Below, piece after piece: positions 56,299-64,000 of a stretch of DNA of 64,000 bases. Within the stretch, counting starts at the first letter, position 1, and each line of letters begins with the position of its first letter. Source of the DNA: Thermohalobaculum sp963721105 (GTDB lineage: Bacteria; Pseudomonadota; Alphaproteobacteria; Rhodobacterales; Rhodobacteraceae); contig CAVRHY010000021.1 of NCBI GenBank assembly GCA_963721105.1, positions 1 through 64,000 of the forward strand, in the 5' to 3' direction. The position numbers were made by a program, and so were the translations under genes. The notes beneath the pieces are model-generated. The model had not been told where the DNA came from, did not search any database, and saw nothing but the letters and a program-made list of their open reading frames with translations.

Positions 56299-58122
56299 AT
56301 GCGCCGCGGCCGCCGACATACCGGGCCCGCCCCGGCCCAGCAGGCGTCCGCCGGCGGGGTCTCGGACCTGAGCATCCTGGCCCGGGCGCTGCCCGATTTG
56401 TGGCCAGCGGACAAGCCGGACCTGCGCTGGCGCGTCGTCGTCTCGGTACTGCTGCTGGTGCTGGCCAAGGGCGCGACCCTGCTGATCCCCTTTGTTTACC
56501 GCGAGGCGGTCGACAGCCTGACGCCCGGCCAGACGGCCATCGTCGCCGCGCCGGTGATGCTCGTCTTTGCCTACGGGGTGACGCGATTCCTGGGGACCGG
56601 GCTGCAGCAGCTGCGCGACATGGTCTTCGCCAAGGTTGGCCAACATGCCCTGCGCAACCTGGGGCTGCGGGTGTTCCGGCATGTCCACCGACTGTCGCTG
56701 GGTTATCACATCGGCCGCAAGACCGGGGCGCTGAGCCGGGTCATCGACCGCGGCATCAAGGCGATCGACTTCCTGCTGCGCTACCTGCTGTTCTCGATCG
56801 TGCCGCTGGGCATCGAGATGCTGGTCGTGGCAGGCATCTTCTGGGTCGAGTTCGGCGTCTGGTACGCCGTTACCCTGTTGGCAACGATTGTCGCGTATAC
56901 TGTGTTCACCTTCAAGGTGACCGAGTGGCGGGTCTCGATCCGGAAGGAGATGAACGACCAGGACCAGGACGCCTTCCAGAAAGCCGTCGACAGCCTGCTG
57001 AACTACGAGACTGTCAAGTATTTCTCGGCCGAGGGGCGCGAGACGGAGCGCTATGACGGGGCAATGGCGGCCTACCAGACCGCCGCCGTGCGCACGCAGA
57101 CGAGCCTGGCGCTGCTTAACGCCGGGCAGGCGCTGATCCTGACCGCGGCGACAGTGGCCGTCATGGTCATGGCGGCGCGCGAGGTCATGGCGGGGGGCAT
57201 GAGCGTCGGCTCGTTCGTCATGGTCAACACCTTCATGATCCAGATCACCGTGCCGCTGAACTTCCTCGGCACCGTCTATCGCGAGATCCGCCAGTCGCTG
57301 GTCGACATGCGCGAGATGTACGCGCTGATGGCCGAGGGCGCAGAGGTGGTCGACCTGCCCGGCGCGGCGCCGCTGCAGGTGACCGAGGGCGCGGTGCGCT
57401 TCGAGGGCGTCGAGTTCGGCTATGGCCCCGAGCGGGCAATTCTGCGCGGCGTCTCCTTCGCCATCCCGCCGGGGCGGACGGTCGCGGTGGTCGGCCCGTC
57501 GGGTGCCGGCAAGTCGACGATCGCGCGGCTGCTGTTCCGATTCTACGATGTCACTGGCGGGTCTGTTTCCATTGACAATCAAGATGTTAGGGGAGTGACC
57601 CAGGAGTCGCTGAGGCGGGCCATCGGGGTCGTGCCGCAGGACACAGTGCTGTTCAACGACACCATCGGCTACAACATCGCCTATGGCCGCGACGGGGCCA
57701 CGGACGAGGACGTGGTGGCGGCGGCGCGGGCGGCGCGCATCCACGACTTCATCCAGAGCCTGCCGGACGGCTATGACACCGTGGTCGGCGAGCGCGGGCT
57801 GAAGCTGTCGGGCGGCGAGAAGCAGCGCGTGGCGATCGCCCGGACAGTCCTCAAGAACCCGCCGATCCTGATCCTCGACGAGGCGACATCGGCGCTGGAC
57901 ACGACGACCGAGGCCGAGATCCAGGCCGAGCTGCGCCGCCTCGGGCGCGGCCGGACGGTGCTGATGATCGCGCACCGGCTGTCGACGGTGGTGGACGCCG
58001 ACGAGATCGTCGTGCTCGAGGACGGGCGGGTCGCCGAGCGCGGCAGCCACGAGCGGCTGCTGGCGCTGGGCGGGCGGTACGCGCTGCTGTGGAACCGGCA
58101 GGCGGCGGAAGAGGCGGCATAG
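56299..58122 (+). CDS. ABC exporter of the Atm1/HMT1 type
   Basis: A fused permease-ATPase half-transporter of 607 residues. The N-terminal domain has six helices, including SVLLLVLAKGATLLIPFVYR, and the Atm1-family NYETVKYFSAEGRETERYD. The ATPase has Walker A VVGPSGAGKSTIARLLFR, Q-loop VVPQDTVLFNDT, signature LSGGEKQRVAIART, Walker B ILILDEATSALD and the switch AHRLSTV. Atm1-like exporters move glutathione-linked sulfur or metal species out of the cytoplasm. It follows the LysM gene by 48 bp on the same strand. The frame is intact. Confidence 0.94.
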   Translation: MRRGRRHTGPAPAQQASAGGVSDLSILARALPDLWPADKPDLRWRVVVSVLLLVLAKGATLLIPFVYREAVDSLTPGQTAIVAAPVMLVFAYGVTRFLGTGLQQLRDMVFAKVGQHALRNLGLRVFRHVHRLSLGYHIGRKTGALSRVIDRGIKAIDFLLRYLLFSIVPLGIEMLVVAGIFWVEFGVWYAVTLLATIVAYTVFTFKVTEWRVSIRKEMNDQDQDAFQKAVDSLLNYETVKYFSAEGRETERYDGAMAAYQTAAVRTQTSLALLNAGQALILTAATVAVMVMAAREVMAGGMSVGSFVMVNTFMIQITVPLNFLGTVYREIRQSLVDMREMYALMAEGAEVVDLPGAAPLQVTEGAVRFEGVEFGYGPERAILRGVSFAIPPGRTVAVVGPSGAGKSTIARLLFRFYDVTGGSVSIDNQDVRGVTQESLRRAIGVVPQDTVLFNDTIGYNIAYGRDGATDEDVVAAARAARIHDFIQSLPDGYDTVVGERGLKLSGGEKQRVAIARTVLKNPPILILDEATSALDTTTEAEIQAELRRLGRGRTVLMIAHRLSTVVDADEIVVLEDGRVAERGSHERLLALGGRYALLWNRQAAEEAA

Positions 58123-58228
58123 GCGCCTTTGCCGGAGGCCGGTCCCGGCCTTTCCGGCGTTGCATCGACTTCGGCAATCCATTCGGCAATCTGTTTTGTA
58201 ACGATCGTTGCGTAATTTGTTGTTAATA
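58123..58228. other. Short gap before the second IS630 element
   Basis: 106 bp. A GC-rich inverted repeat at about 58129-58160 (GCCGGAGGCCGG-TCCC-GGCCTTTCCGGC) is a plausible terminator for the ABC exporter gene, without a strong T-run. Confidence 0.45.
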
Positions 58229-59388
58229 TCAGGTTGCGGTAGCGCCAACTCGCGAAGGGGATTCCCACGGCCGCAGATCTCTGACTCACTGTCCAAAACG
58301 GCAGGGGGCAGGCATGGGACGGGCGCTGACGCTTCGGGAAGACTTCAGTGCGGCGCATCTGAAGCGGCTGGCGCGGGCGAGCCGAGACGCGGGTCAGACG
58401 CGTCGGCTTCTGGCGCTGGCCGTCATTTATGACGGAGGGAGCCGGGCCGAGGCGGCCGAGACCGGCGGGGTCGGCCGACAGATCGTCCGGGACTGGGTGG
58501 TCCGCTTCAACGCCGAGGGGCCGGACGGGCTCGTGAGCCGCAAGCCGCCGGGCAATCCCTCGAAGCTCAGCGCTGCGCAGCGGGCCGAGCTCGTGCGCAT
58601 CGTCGAGCGCGGCCCGATCCCGGCGGTGGACAACGTGGTGCGGTGGCGGCTGATCGATCTCGCCGCCTGGGTGTGGGACGAGTTCGGCATCTCGGTGAGC
58701 GAGGCGACGCTCAGCCGGGAACTCACGGCGCTCGGCTACTCGAAGCTGTCGGCCCGGCCGCGCCATCATGCGCAGAACGAGGAGCAGATCGCCGCTTTTA
58801 AAAAGACTTTCCCGCCCGCCTGGCGGAGGTCCGCGACACGCTCGCGCCCGGCACCGGGATAGAACTGTGGTTCGCCGACGAAGCCCGGGTGGGGCAGAAG
58901 AACAAAATCACCCGCCGATGGGCGAAGCGCGGCACGCGCCCCTCCGCCCCGCACGACCAGCGCACGCAATCCGCCTACATCTTCGGGGCGATCTGCCCGA
59001 GGAAGGGCAAGGGCGCCGGCCTCGTCATGCCCCGGTGCGACACGCAGGCGATGACCATCCACCTCGCCGAGATCAGCGCCGCCGTCGAGCCGGGCGCTCA
59101 CGCCGTGCTCATCCTGGACCGGGCCGGCTGGCATATCTCGAAGGCGCTCGTCGTCCCGGACAACATCACCCTCATGCCGTTGCCGCCGCGATCTCCCGAA
59201 CTGAACCCGGTCGAGAACGTCTGGCAGTACATCCGCGACAACTGGCTCTCGAACCGGGTCTTCGACAGCTACGACGATATCGTCGCGCTCAGCTGCGAGG
59301 CATGGAACCGGCTTATCGACCGCCCTTGGAAGATCATGACCATCGGCCTCCGCGACTGGGCTCATGGGTCATGATCACCGCAAGCTGG
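58229..59388 (+). mobile_element. IS630-family insertion sequence, copy B
   Basis: About 1,160 bp. The left end TCAGGTTGCGGTAGC and the right end, read inward, CCAGCTTGCGGTGATC are imperfect inverted repeats, flanked by TA (58227-58228 and 59389-59390). The transposase differs from copy A in sequence and in the repeat ends, so the two are not copies of each other. Confidence 0.86.
58314..59374 (+). CDS. IS630 transposase in two frames (ORFA/ORFB), possible programmed frameshift
   Basis: The first frame (58314-58862) opens with HTH domains, GRALTLREDFSAAHLKRLAR then VRRDWVVRFN-like, and ends near 58862. The second frame carries the catalytic part: Asp in IELWFADEARVGQKNK, Asp in HAVLILDRAGWHISK and Glu in LPPRSPELNPVENVWQYIR. 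A -1 shift at TTTTAAAAAGAC (about 58797-58808) joins AAFKK to DFPARLAEVRDTL. The A5G run may be a natural slippage site, as proposed for some IS630 relatives, or just another one-base error. Confidence 0.82.
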
Positions 59389-59594
59389 TATAATGCGATG
59401 AATTTCCTCATCGATGAAGTCTTGCAAGAGAATCGTCCCTCCGGCATGGGCAGGCTGCACGGGCAAAGGGGGAGTCGGCACGGTTCGGCGAGGAATCTCG
59501 CCGAACTGTTCGGGGGCTTCGCAGCTGCTTGCAAGGCGCGGGATGTGCCCGGCGCCGGCCCGCATGTCTGCTATCTTCGCAGGCGGGAGTGGCG

Positions 59595-60788
59595 TCAGGC
59601 GGCGGCGCGCTTGCCGCTGAGCATGGCGCCGCCCGAGAGCAGGAACGGCATCCGCCGGATGACGGCGGCGACGACGGGGCGGCCGGTGTCGGAGGTCGAG
59701 AGCCGGGCGAAGGCGGCGGCGGCCAGGATGCGCGGGGCGAGCCGCCGGCGCGTCGCGGCGGCGTAGCGGCGGCCGGCCAGGGCGCGGGCGGGCGGAGACA
59801 GGGTGTCGAGCTCGAGCAGCGCCTCGGCCAGCAGGCGGCCGGATTGCAGCGCCATGCCGATGCCCTCGGCGACGATCGGGTGCGCCTCCATCGCGGCGTT
59901 GCCGGCGCGGAAGATGCCGGCGGCGTAGCGCGGCCGGATGCCCGGGCGGATCGGGCCGGCGGAAAGCCAGCCGTCCAGCACCTCGGCGCCGGCCAGCGCG
60001 CGGGCGGCGCCTTCGCAGGAGGCGCGGATGTGCGCCAGAACGATCTCGGCGGCGGGGCGGCCGGGGTCCTCGGCCCGCAGGCTGTCGAGCCTGTCGCGGC
60101 GGATGCAGCACGAGAGCGAGATGCGCCCGGCATCGGCGGTGACGAGCCCGCCATAGCCGCCCGGAAAGGACAGGAGCGGCATCAGCTCGGGGTCGAGCGT
60201 GCCGCCCGTGAAATGCGCCTTGAAGCCCAGCAGCGCGTCGCCACGCGTCATCTTCGGCGGCTGGGTCGGCAGCGGCCCCGGCTGCCACGAGCCGTGCGCG
60301 GCGATGATGACGGGGGCACGGAGCGTGCGCTCGCCGTCGGGGGTGGCGATGTGGACTGTGTGGTCTCCGCCGCCGTCTCCGCCGTCACGCCCGCCGCCTG
60401 TGCCGTCAGGCTCGATGGCGGTGGCGCGGCAGGGTTGCAGGATCTCGGCGCCGGCGGCGCGGGCCGTCTCGAGCAGCAGCGTGTCGAGCGTCTCGCGGCC
60501 GAGCGCCCGGCCGAAGGCGTTGCGGCCGGGCAGCGGCGCCGAGACGCTGGCCTCGCCGCAGAACAGCGCGACGCGGCGGATCTCGGGACCGGCGGCCTGC
60601 TGCCACGCGGCGTCGATGCCGAGGCGCTGCAGCAGCTCGATGTTCGTCGCGGTCAGGAACTCGCCGCAGACCTTGCGGCGCGGGAAGGCAGCGCGCTCGA
60701 CGAGCGTGACGGAGAGCCCGCCACGCGCCAGCAGGATGGCGGCCGTGGCGCCGGCCGGGCCGCCGCCGATGATGACGGCGTCAGGCAT
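59595..60788 (-). CDS. FAD-dependent oxidoreductase (geranylgeranyl-reductase/PHBH-like), type III PKS cluster
   Basis: A 397-residue flavoprotein with the N-terminal FAD fold AVIIGGGPAGATAAILLARG, EFLTATNIELLQRLGI-type substrate region, and the second motif AGIFRAGNAAMEAHPIVAEG. It looks like halogenase/hydroxylase or geranylgeranyl reductase relatives, which hydroxylate or reduce an aromatic or prenyl product. Its ATG at 60788 overlaps the methyltransferase TGA. In Streptomyces-type clusters an FAD hydroxylase acts after the type III PKS and methyltransferase; the same order suggests tailoring of a phenolic lipid here. Confidence 0.88.
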   Translation of the reverse strand: MPDAVIIGGGPAGATAAILLARGGLSVTLVERAAFPRRKVCGEFLTATNIELLQRLGIDAAWQQAAGPEIRRVALFCGEASVSAPLPGRNAFGRALGRETLDTLLLETARAAGAEILQPCRATAIEPDGTGGGRDGGDGGGDHTVHIATPDGERTLRAPVIIAAHGSWQPGPLPTQPPKMTRGDALLGFKAHFTGGTLDPELMPLLSFPGGYGGLVTADAGRISLSCCIRRDRLDSLRAEDPGRPAAEIVLAHIRASCEGAARALAGAEVLDGWLSAGPIRPGIRPRYAAGIFRAGNAAMEAHPIVAEGIGMALQSGRLLAEALLELDTLSPPARALAGRRYAAATRRRLAPRILAAAAFARLSTSDTGRPVVAAVIRRMPFLLSGGAMLSGKRAAA

Positions 60789-61538
60789 CGGCACCCGTCC
60801 CGGAACCGGTCCCGGCACCGGTATCTGCGGCATCGATCCGGCGGGCGACGAAGGCGTGCGTGAAGGGCGCCGCGCGGCGCTCCTCGCAGGCCCAGCCGAA
60901 GCCGGGCGCGCCGCCGCCGGCCAGAGGCGGGTCAGCTCGGTTCCGGCGAAGCCGGCGCGGACGCTGGCCGGCGCGTCGTGCCGCGTCACCGCGTTGGCGC
61001 CGATCAGGCCGAGCAGGCGGCTGCCGGCGAGCGACAGCCGGTCGCGGCGCGGCTCGGTGGCGACGAAGACCGGCGCAAGGCGCGCGGCGCCGGCCAGCAG
61101 GCCGGGCAGCTCGGCATCGAAATGGTGCAGGAAGAGGTTGGCGAGGACGGCGTCGAACCGCTGCCCGGACGTGCCGTCGAGCCAGTCGAACACGTCCGCG
61201 GCGACGGTCTCGACACGCCAGCCGAGCGCCGCGAAGCCGGCGCGGATGCGGGGCGGCGCGAGGTCGTGGCGGTCGAGCAGGACCATCGTCACGCCCGGCC
61301 AGTGCGGCGCCAGGCGCCGGGCGAGCGCCAGCGAGGTCACGCCGTCCCCTGCCCCGAGCTCGACGATCCGCCGCGGCGGCTGCCGCAGATGCCGCCGCAG
61401 CAGCGCCGCGGCGAGGCGCGGCTGCGCCATCAGCCTGTTGATCTGGCGCAGGTCGCGGCGCGAGCCGATGGCGCCCGGGTCGTCAGGCGGCAGCAGGTCC
61501 AGCCGCTCGGGGACGAGATGTCGCGCGGCGAGGCTCAT
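60781..61538 (-). CDS. SAM-dependent methyltransferase, frame broken near its 3' end
   Basis: A class I methyltransferase of about 252 residues. Motif I is RRIVELGAGDGVTSLALARR, followed by the acidic DRHD and AVLANLFLHHFDAELPGLL. The main frame runs to about 60925. Another frame then gives the expected end, APFTHAFVARRIDAADTGAG, and a TGA at 60783-60781 that overlaps the next ATG. Without the break, the frame reads straight into the FAD gene. It sits between a type III PKS and an FAD oxidoreductase, where a C- or O-methylation of the polyketide is expected. Confidence 0.83.
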
Positions 61539-61951
61539 CCCGCGCAGCGCCCTTGGGTGCCGCGAACTGGCGGACGCGCCGGCGGCCGGACGCCCCCCGC
61601 TGCGACCGGCCGGCGCGCAGCGCACGGGGCGGTGCAGGTGGGCGGGGGCGGGGCCTGGTCGGAAGGACGGCGGCGCCGCAAGGCGCCGGTGGTCGCCCGA
61701 GCGCATCCGCAGGATGCGGCGCCGCGCGGACCGGTGGCCCGTGGGCGGGGACGAGCGCGCGGGGCCGGCCCGCCGGAGCCGGCGGTCTGCGGTGGCGGGG
61801 CGCGGGGGCTGAAGCGGCGCCGCCACCCGTCCCGGCGTCCTCACCGCCTCGACCCGCCGGAGGGGGAGGGCCGGGAGGGGACGGCAAGACACCTCACGGG
61901 GGCGGCGTACCGGCCGGGCGCGGCGATCGCGGGGCGCGGGCGCCGCGCGCG
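61539..61951. other. Very GC-rich spacer within the PKS cluster
   Basis: 413 bp between the PKS stop and the methyltransferase start on the same strand. It is extremely GC-rich; all frames are Pro/Arg/Ala-dominated and match nothing I know. It could be a decayed gene. Its length breaks what is otherwise a tight gene set. Confidence 0.4.
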
Positions 61952-63058
61952 TCACGCGGCCTCGGCGGCGCGGGAGAAGGTGAAGGTCTCGGCGACGATG
62001 CCAGGCCCGAAGGCCATGCCGCAGCCGGCCGGCGTCGGCGCGGACTCGGCCATCAGCGCCTCGAGGACGAACATGATCGTCGCCGAGCTCATGTTGCCGT
62101 AGCGGCGCAGCACCTCGCGCGCCGGGCGGAGCGGCGCCTCGCCGAGCTCGAGCGCCGCCTCGACGCCGTCGAGGATCGAGCGGCCGCCGGGGTGGACGGC
62201 CCACATGCCGATCTCGGCGGCCGGGCGGCCGAGGATCTCGTCGCGGCCGTAGCGGAGCGCCGTCTGCACGGCGGCGGGCACATGGCCCGAGAGCACCATC
62301 TCGAAGCCGTGGTCGCGCACCGACCAGGTCATCAGCGCCTCGGTGTCGGGCGCGAGCATGGCGTGGAAGCTGTCGAGGCGCAGCCCGACCGGGTCGGCCG
62401 TGACCAGCGAGGCGGCGCAGCCGTCGCCCCAGAGGTAGAAGGTCAGCAGCTCCTCGATCGACGCGGTCTCGCGCAGGTGCAGCGTGCAGAGCTCGATGTT
62501 GATGACGAGCACGCGGGCCGTGCGCTCTGAGCGCACGATGTGGCGGGCGAGCTTCAGCGCGTTGACGGCGGCGTAGCAGCCCATGAAGCCGATGACGGTG
62601 CGCTCGACGTCGGGGCGCAGCCCGCAGCGGCGCTGGACGGCGAGGTCGATGCCGGGCGCGAAGAAGCCGGTGCACGAGGTGACGATCAGGTGCGTGACGT
62701 CCGCGACCCCGGCGCCGAGGCCGAGGCGCGCGACGGCGCGCTCGGCCAGGTCGGGGGCGTGCTCCTCGTAGAGCCCCATGCGCGCGGCGGTGCCGGGGAA
62801 GGCGCCGCGGCGGAACAGGCCGGCATGGTCGACGCTGTCGGCATCGTCGCCGTCGGCAGGGCGGAAGCAGCAATAGCGCCGCTCGATGCCGCCCTTGCCG
62901 GCCATGCGCGCGAAAAGCCGTTGCGCGCGCGGGCTTTCCGCGAGCTGGCCCTGCGCGTAGCGGACGAAGAAGTCGTGAACCTCATGCTCCGGAACGGCCG
63001 TCGCCACCCGGTTCAGATATGCGTCTTGCAAGGGTGGCGTCTCCGCTCGGCCGTTCAC
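61952..63058 (-). CDS. Type III polyketide synthase (chalcone-synthase-like)
   Basis: A 368-residue homodimeric ketosynthase that extends a CoA starter with malonyl-CoA. The full catalytic triad is present: Cys129 in VTSCTGFFAPGID, His289 in WAVHPGGRSILDGVE and Asn322 in RYGNMSSATIMFVLEAL. The GFGPG-type end (MAFGPGIVAETF) is also present. The starter-pocket residues cannot be resolved by eye. GTG start at 63058. The neighbouring methyltransferase and FAD oxidoreductase match the gene order of clusters that make methylated phenolic lipids or alkylresorcinol quinones. It starts 9 bp after the hibernation-factor gene. Confidence 0.94.
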   Translation of the reverse strand: MNGRAETPPLQDAYLNRVATAVPEHEVHDFFVRYAQGQLAESPRAQRLFARMAGKGGIERRYCCFRPADGDDADSVDHAGLFRRGAFPGTAARMGLYEEHAPDLAERAVARLGLGAGVADVTHLIVTSCTGFFAPGIDLAVQRRCGLRPDVERTVIGFMGCYAAVNALKLARHIVRSERTARVLVINIELCTLHLRETASIEELLTFYLWGDGCAASLVTADPVGLRLDSFHAMLAPDTEALMTWSVRDHGFEMVLSGHVPAAVQTALRYGRDEILGRPAAEIGMWAVHPGGRSILDGVEAALELGEAPLRPAREVLRRYGNMSSATIMFVLEALMAESAPTPAGCGMAFGPGIVAETFTFSRAAEAA

Positions 63059-63067
63059 GACCGGCCG

Positions 63068-63643
63068 TCATGGTTCATGCGGGGCGTCGTGCGCGATCCG
63101 CACGGTCGTGGCGAGCGGGCCCTTGTCGCCCATCTCTTCCTCGAAGTAAACGCGCGTGCCGATCTTCATCTCCCTGAAGGCGTGGTGCTTCACCTTCTTT
63201 TGACTGAAGAAGACCTCGTGGCCGGAGGGCGTGACGATGAAGCCGAAGCCGTCCTCGGGCATGATGCGCGCGACCTGGCCGATCTGCTCGGTGCCGAGCT
63301 CGTGCGACTTGACCCTGCCCTCCATCTGGCGGACCTCGTCCTGCAACTGGCGGCGCGCCACGGCGAAGGCGCCCTCGATGGCGCTGTAGATGTCGTCCTC
63401 GGGTCGCCCGGGATGCGGGTTGTTCGAGGCTGCGACCTCGCGCCCGCCGGGCAGCACCAGATGAATGCTTGCGCGCCAGAGATAGCCCTTGTGGTGCTCC
63501 TTCGGCGGCGGGCTGAGCGTGACGCGGGCCGAGGTGATGCGGCCGAAGAACTTCTCGAGGTCGTCGAGCTCGGCCAGCACGCGCTGGCGCGCGGCGTCGG
63601 AGGTGTCCATGTGCTCGAAGACGATCTGCGGCGCGGTTTCCAT
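63068..63643 (-). CDS. Ribosome hibernation-type S30AE domain fused to a cold-shock domain
   Basis: 191 residues. The N-terminal S30AE/HPF-like domain (about 1-105) starts METAPQIVFEHMDTSDAARQ and has HHKGYLWRASIHLVLPGGR. The C-terminal cold-shock domain (about 120-191) reads IGQVARIMPEDGFGFIVTPS then HEVFFSQKKVKHHAF. Its RNP1-like DGFGFI and RNP2-like VFFSQ are RNA-binding motifs. HPF dimerises or shuts down ribosomes under stress; the CSD may add RNA binding. GGGAGGGAG precedes the ATG at 63643. Together with the PKS 9 bp away it suggests stress-linked expression. Confidence 0.9.
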   Translation of the reverse strand: METAPQIVFEHMDTSDAARQRVLAELDDLEKFFGRITSARVTLSPPPKEHHKGYLWRASIHLVLPGGREVAASNNPHPGRPEDDIYSAIEGAFAVARRQLQDEVRQMEGRVKSHELGTEQIGQVARIMPEDGFGFIVTPSGHEVFFSQKKVKHHAFREMKIGTRVYFEEEMGDKGPLATTVRIAHDAPHEP

Positions 63644-63897
63644 GCTGCTCACTCCCTCCCGGGCTGGCCGGGATCTGGTCATTCGGTGCGGGCGTCGGCC
63701 GGCGGTGCGGCGGAAGGCTCGCGGCGGGTGAGGGATCGTGCGGTCGGGCATCCCCTGCCGCCCAGGGAATGAAACGATGGGGTCGCGGCCCGGGTTCCCC
63801 GCGCGCCGGGTGCGGCACGGGGCAGCGGCGGGGGCGGGCGGGAACCCGTGCGGGCGGGGGTTGGCTTCCGGCGCGGGATCGGCGAAAGCCTGCGGGC
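63644..63897. promoter_or_regulatory. Divergent promoter region
   Basis: 254 bp, very GC-rich, between the S30AE-CSD gene and the amidase gene. Both promoters must lie here. No clear -10 box is visible. Confidence 0.4.
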
Positions 63898-64000
63898 ATG
63901 GACCCATGCATGACACCCGCCGCCCGCCTGGCCGAGATGGTCCTGCGGCGCGAGATCTCGCCCGTCGAGCTGGTCGAGGCCAGCCTGAGCCGGATCGAGG
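63898..64000 (+). CDS. Amidase-family protein, truncated by the window end
   Basis: Only the first 34 codons are visible: MDPCMTPAARLAEMVLRREI then SPVELVEASLSRIE. The A-x-x-L-A-x-M-V-x-R-R-E-I-S-P-V-E-L-V-E pattern is the start of amidase-signature enzymes (GatA or general amidases). The Ser-Ser-Lys catalytic core lies outside the window. Which subfamily cannot be said. Confidence 0.75.
   Translation, partial: MDPCMTPAARLAEMVLRREISPVELVEASLSRIE

Noticed and set aside
55564..58296. A 910-codon minus-strand frame opposite the LysM and ABC exporter genes
   Set aside because: The ABC exporter on the plus strand has every expected motif. The antisense frame has His/Asp/Arg-rich composition and no family match.
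59595..62873. A 1,092-codon frame spanning the PKS, methyltransferase and FAD genes
   Set aside because: Its N-terminal third is an Arg-rich shadow of the PKS, whose real frame has the catalytic triad. Only the methyltransferase-FAD join is debatable, and it is reported above.

Overview
The window is GC-rich bacterial chromosome with dense, short-spaced genes. Gene content (recJ next to tRNA-Glu, aroB-aroK, XerD-type recombinase, groESL under a CIRCE-like element, sodB, many TRAP transporters, an ArsR-type sulfur regulator, a VPLPA-CTERM protein, two IS630 elements) points to an alphaproteobacterium, probably near Rhodospirillales; I cannot place it more exactly. About 40 one-base frame breaks are scattered through otherwise convincing genes, including groES and groEL. 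They look like base-level sequence errors rather than genuine gene decay, so I give the full span of each gene and say where the frame changes.

Layout. 0-1.9 kb: tRNA-Glu and recJ. 2.2-20.6 kb: a catabolic and uptake block. It holds a minus-strand set (quinone oxidoreductase, Rieske ferredoxin, amidohydrolase, CRP regulator, alpha/beta hydrolase) and, divergently, two tandem PhyH-family oxygenases, a TRAP transporter, a zinc alcohol dehydrogenase, a MetX-like alpha/beta hydrolase, a GMC oxidoreductase, a citrate/methylcitrate synthase and a second TRAP transporter closed by a terminator. 20.7-21.7 kb: an IS630 element. 22-26 kb: aroB, aroK, a small membrane protein, xerD and a metallo-hydrolase. 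26.3-30.9 kb: exopolysaccharide-type genes (glycosyltransferase, tyrosine-kinase-like ATPase, ExeA-like ATPase) and a VPLPA-CTERM surface protein. 31-35.3 kb: an RND efflux pair. 35.4-36.8 kb: a broken M15 peptidase and a TauD-type dioxygenase.

37.8-42 kb: a sulfur-oxidation accessory module (DUF302 protein, SoxW and SoxV on minus; SoxS, an HbpS-like protein, a SqrR/SoxR-type repressor and a YeeE/YedE transporter on plus). It has a perfect dyad containing ATTC-N8-GAAT, the motif of persulfide-sensing repressors, but none of the catalytic soxXYZABCD genes. 42-44.2 kb: two divergent transglutaminase-like genes. 44.6-50.2 kb: small stress-type proteins, groEL-groES, a HisKA_2 kinase and a CRP-family regulator. 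50.7-58.1 kb: sodB, a caspase-like lipoprotein, a LOG-family enzyme, a large Ala/Gly-rich LysM protein and an Atm1-like ABC exporter. 58.2-59.4 kb: a second, different IS630 element. 59.6-63.6 kb: a type III polyketide synthase, methyltransferase and FAD oxidoreductase, led by a ribosome-hibernation/cold-shock fusion protein. The window ends inside an amidase gene.

The strongest leads are the sulfur-sensing module with its operator and the type III PKS cluster coupled to the S30AE-CSD fusion.
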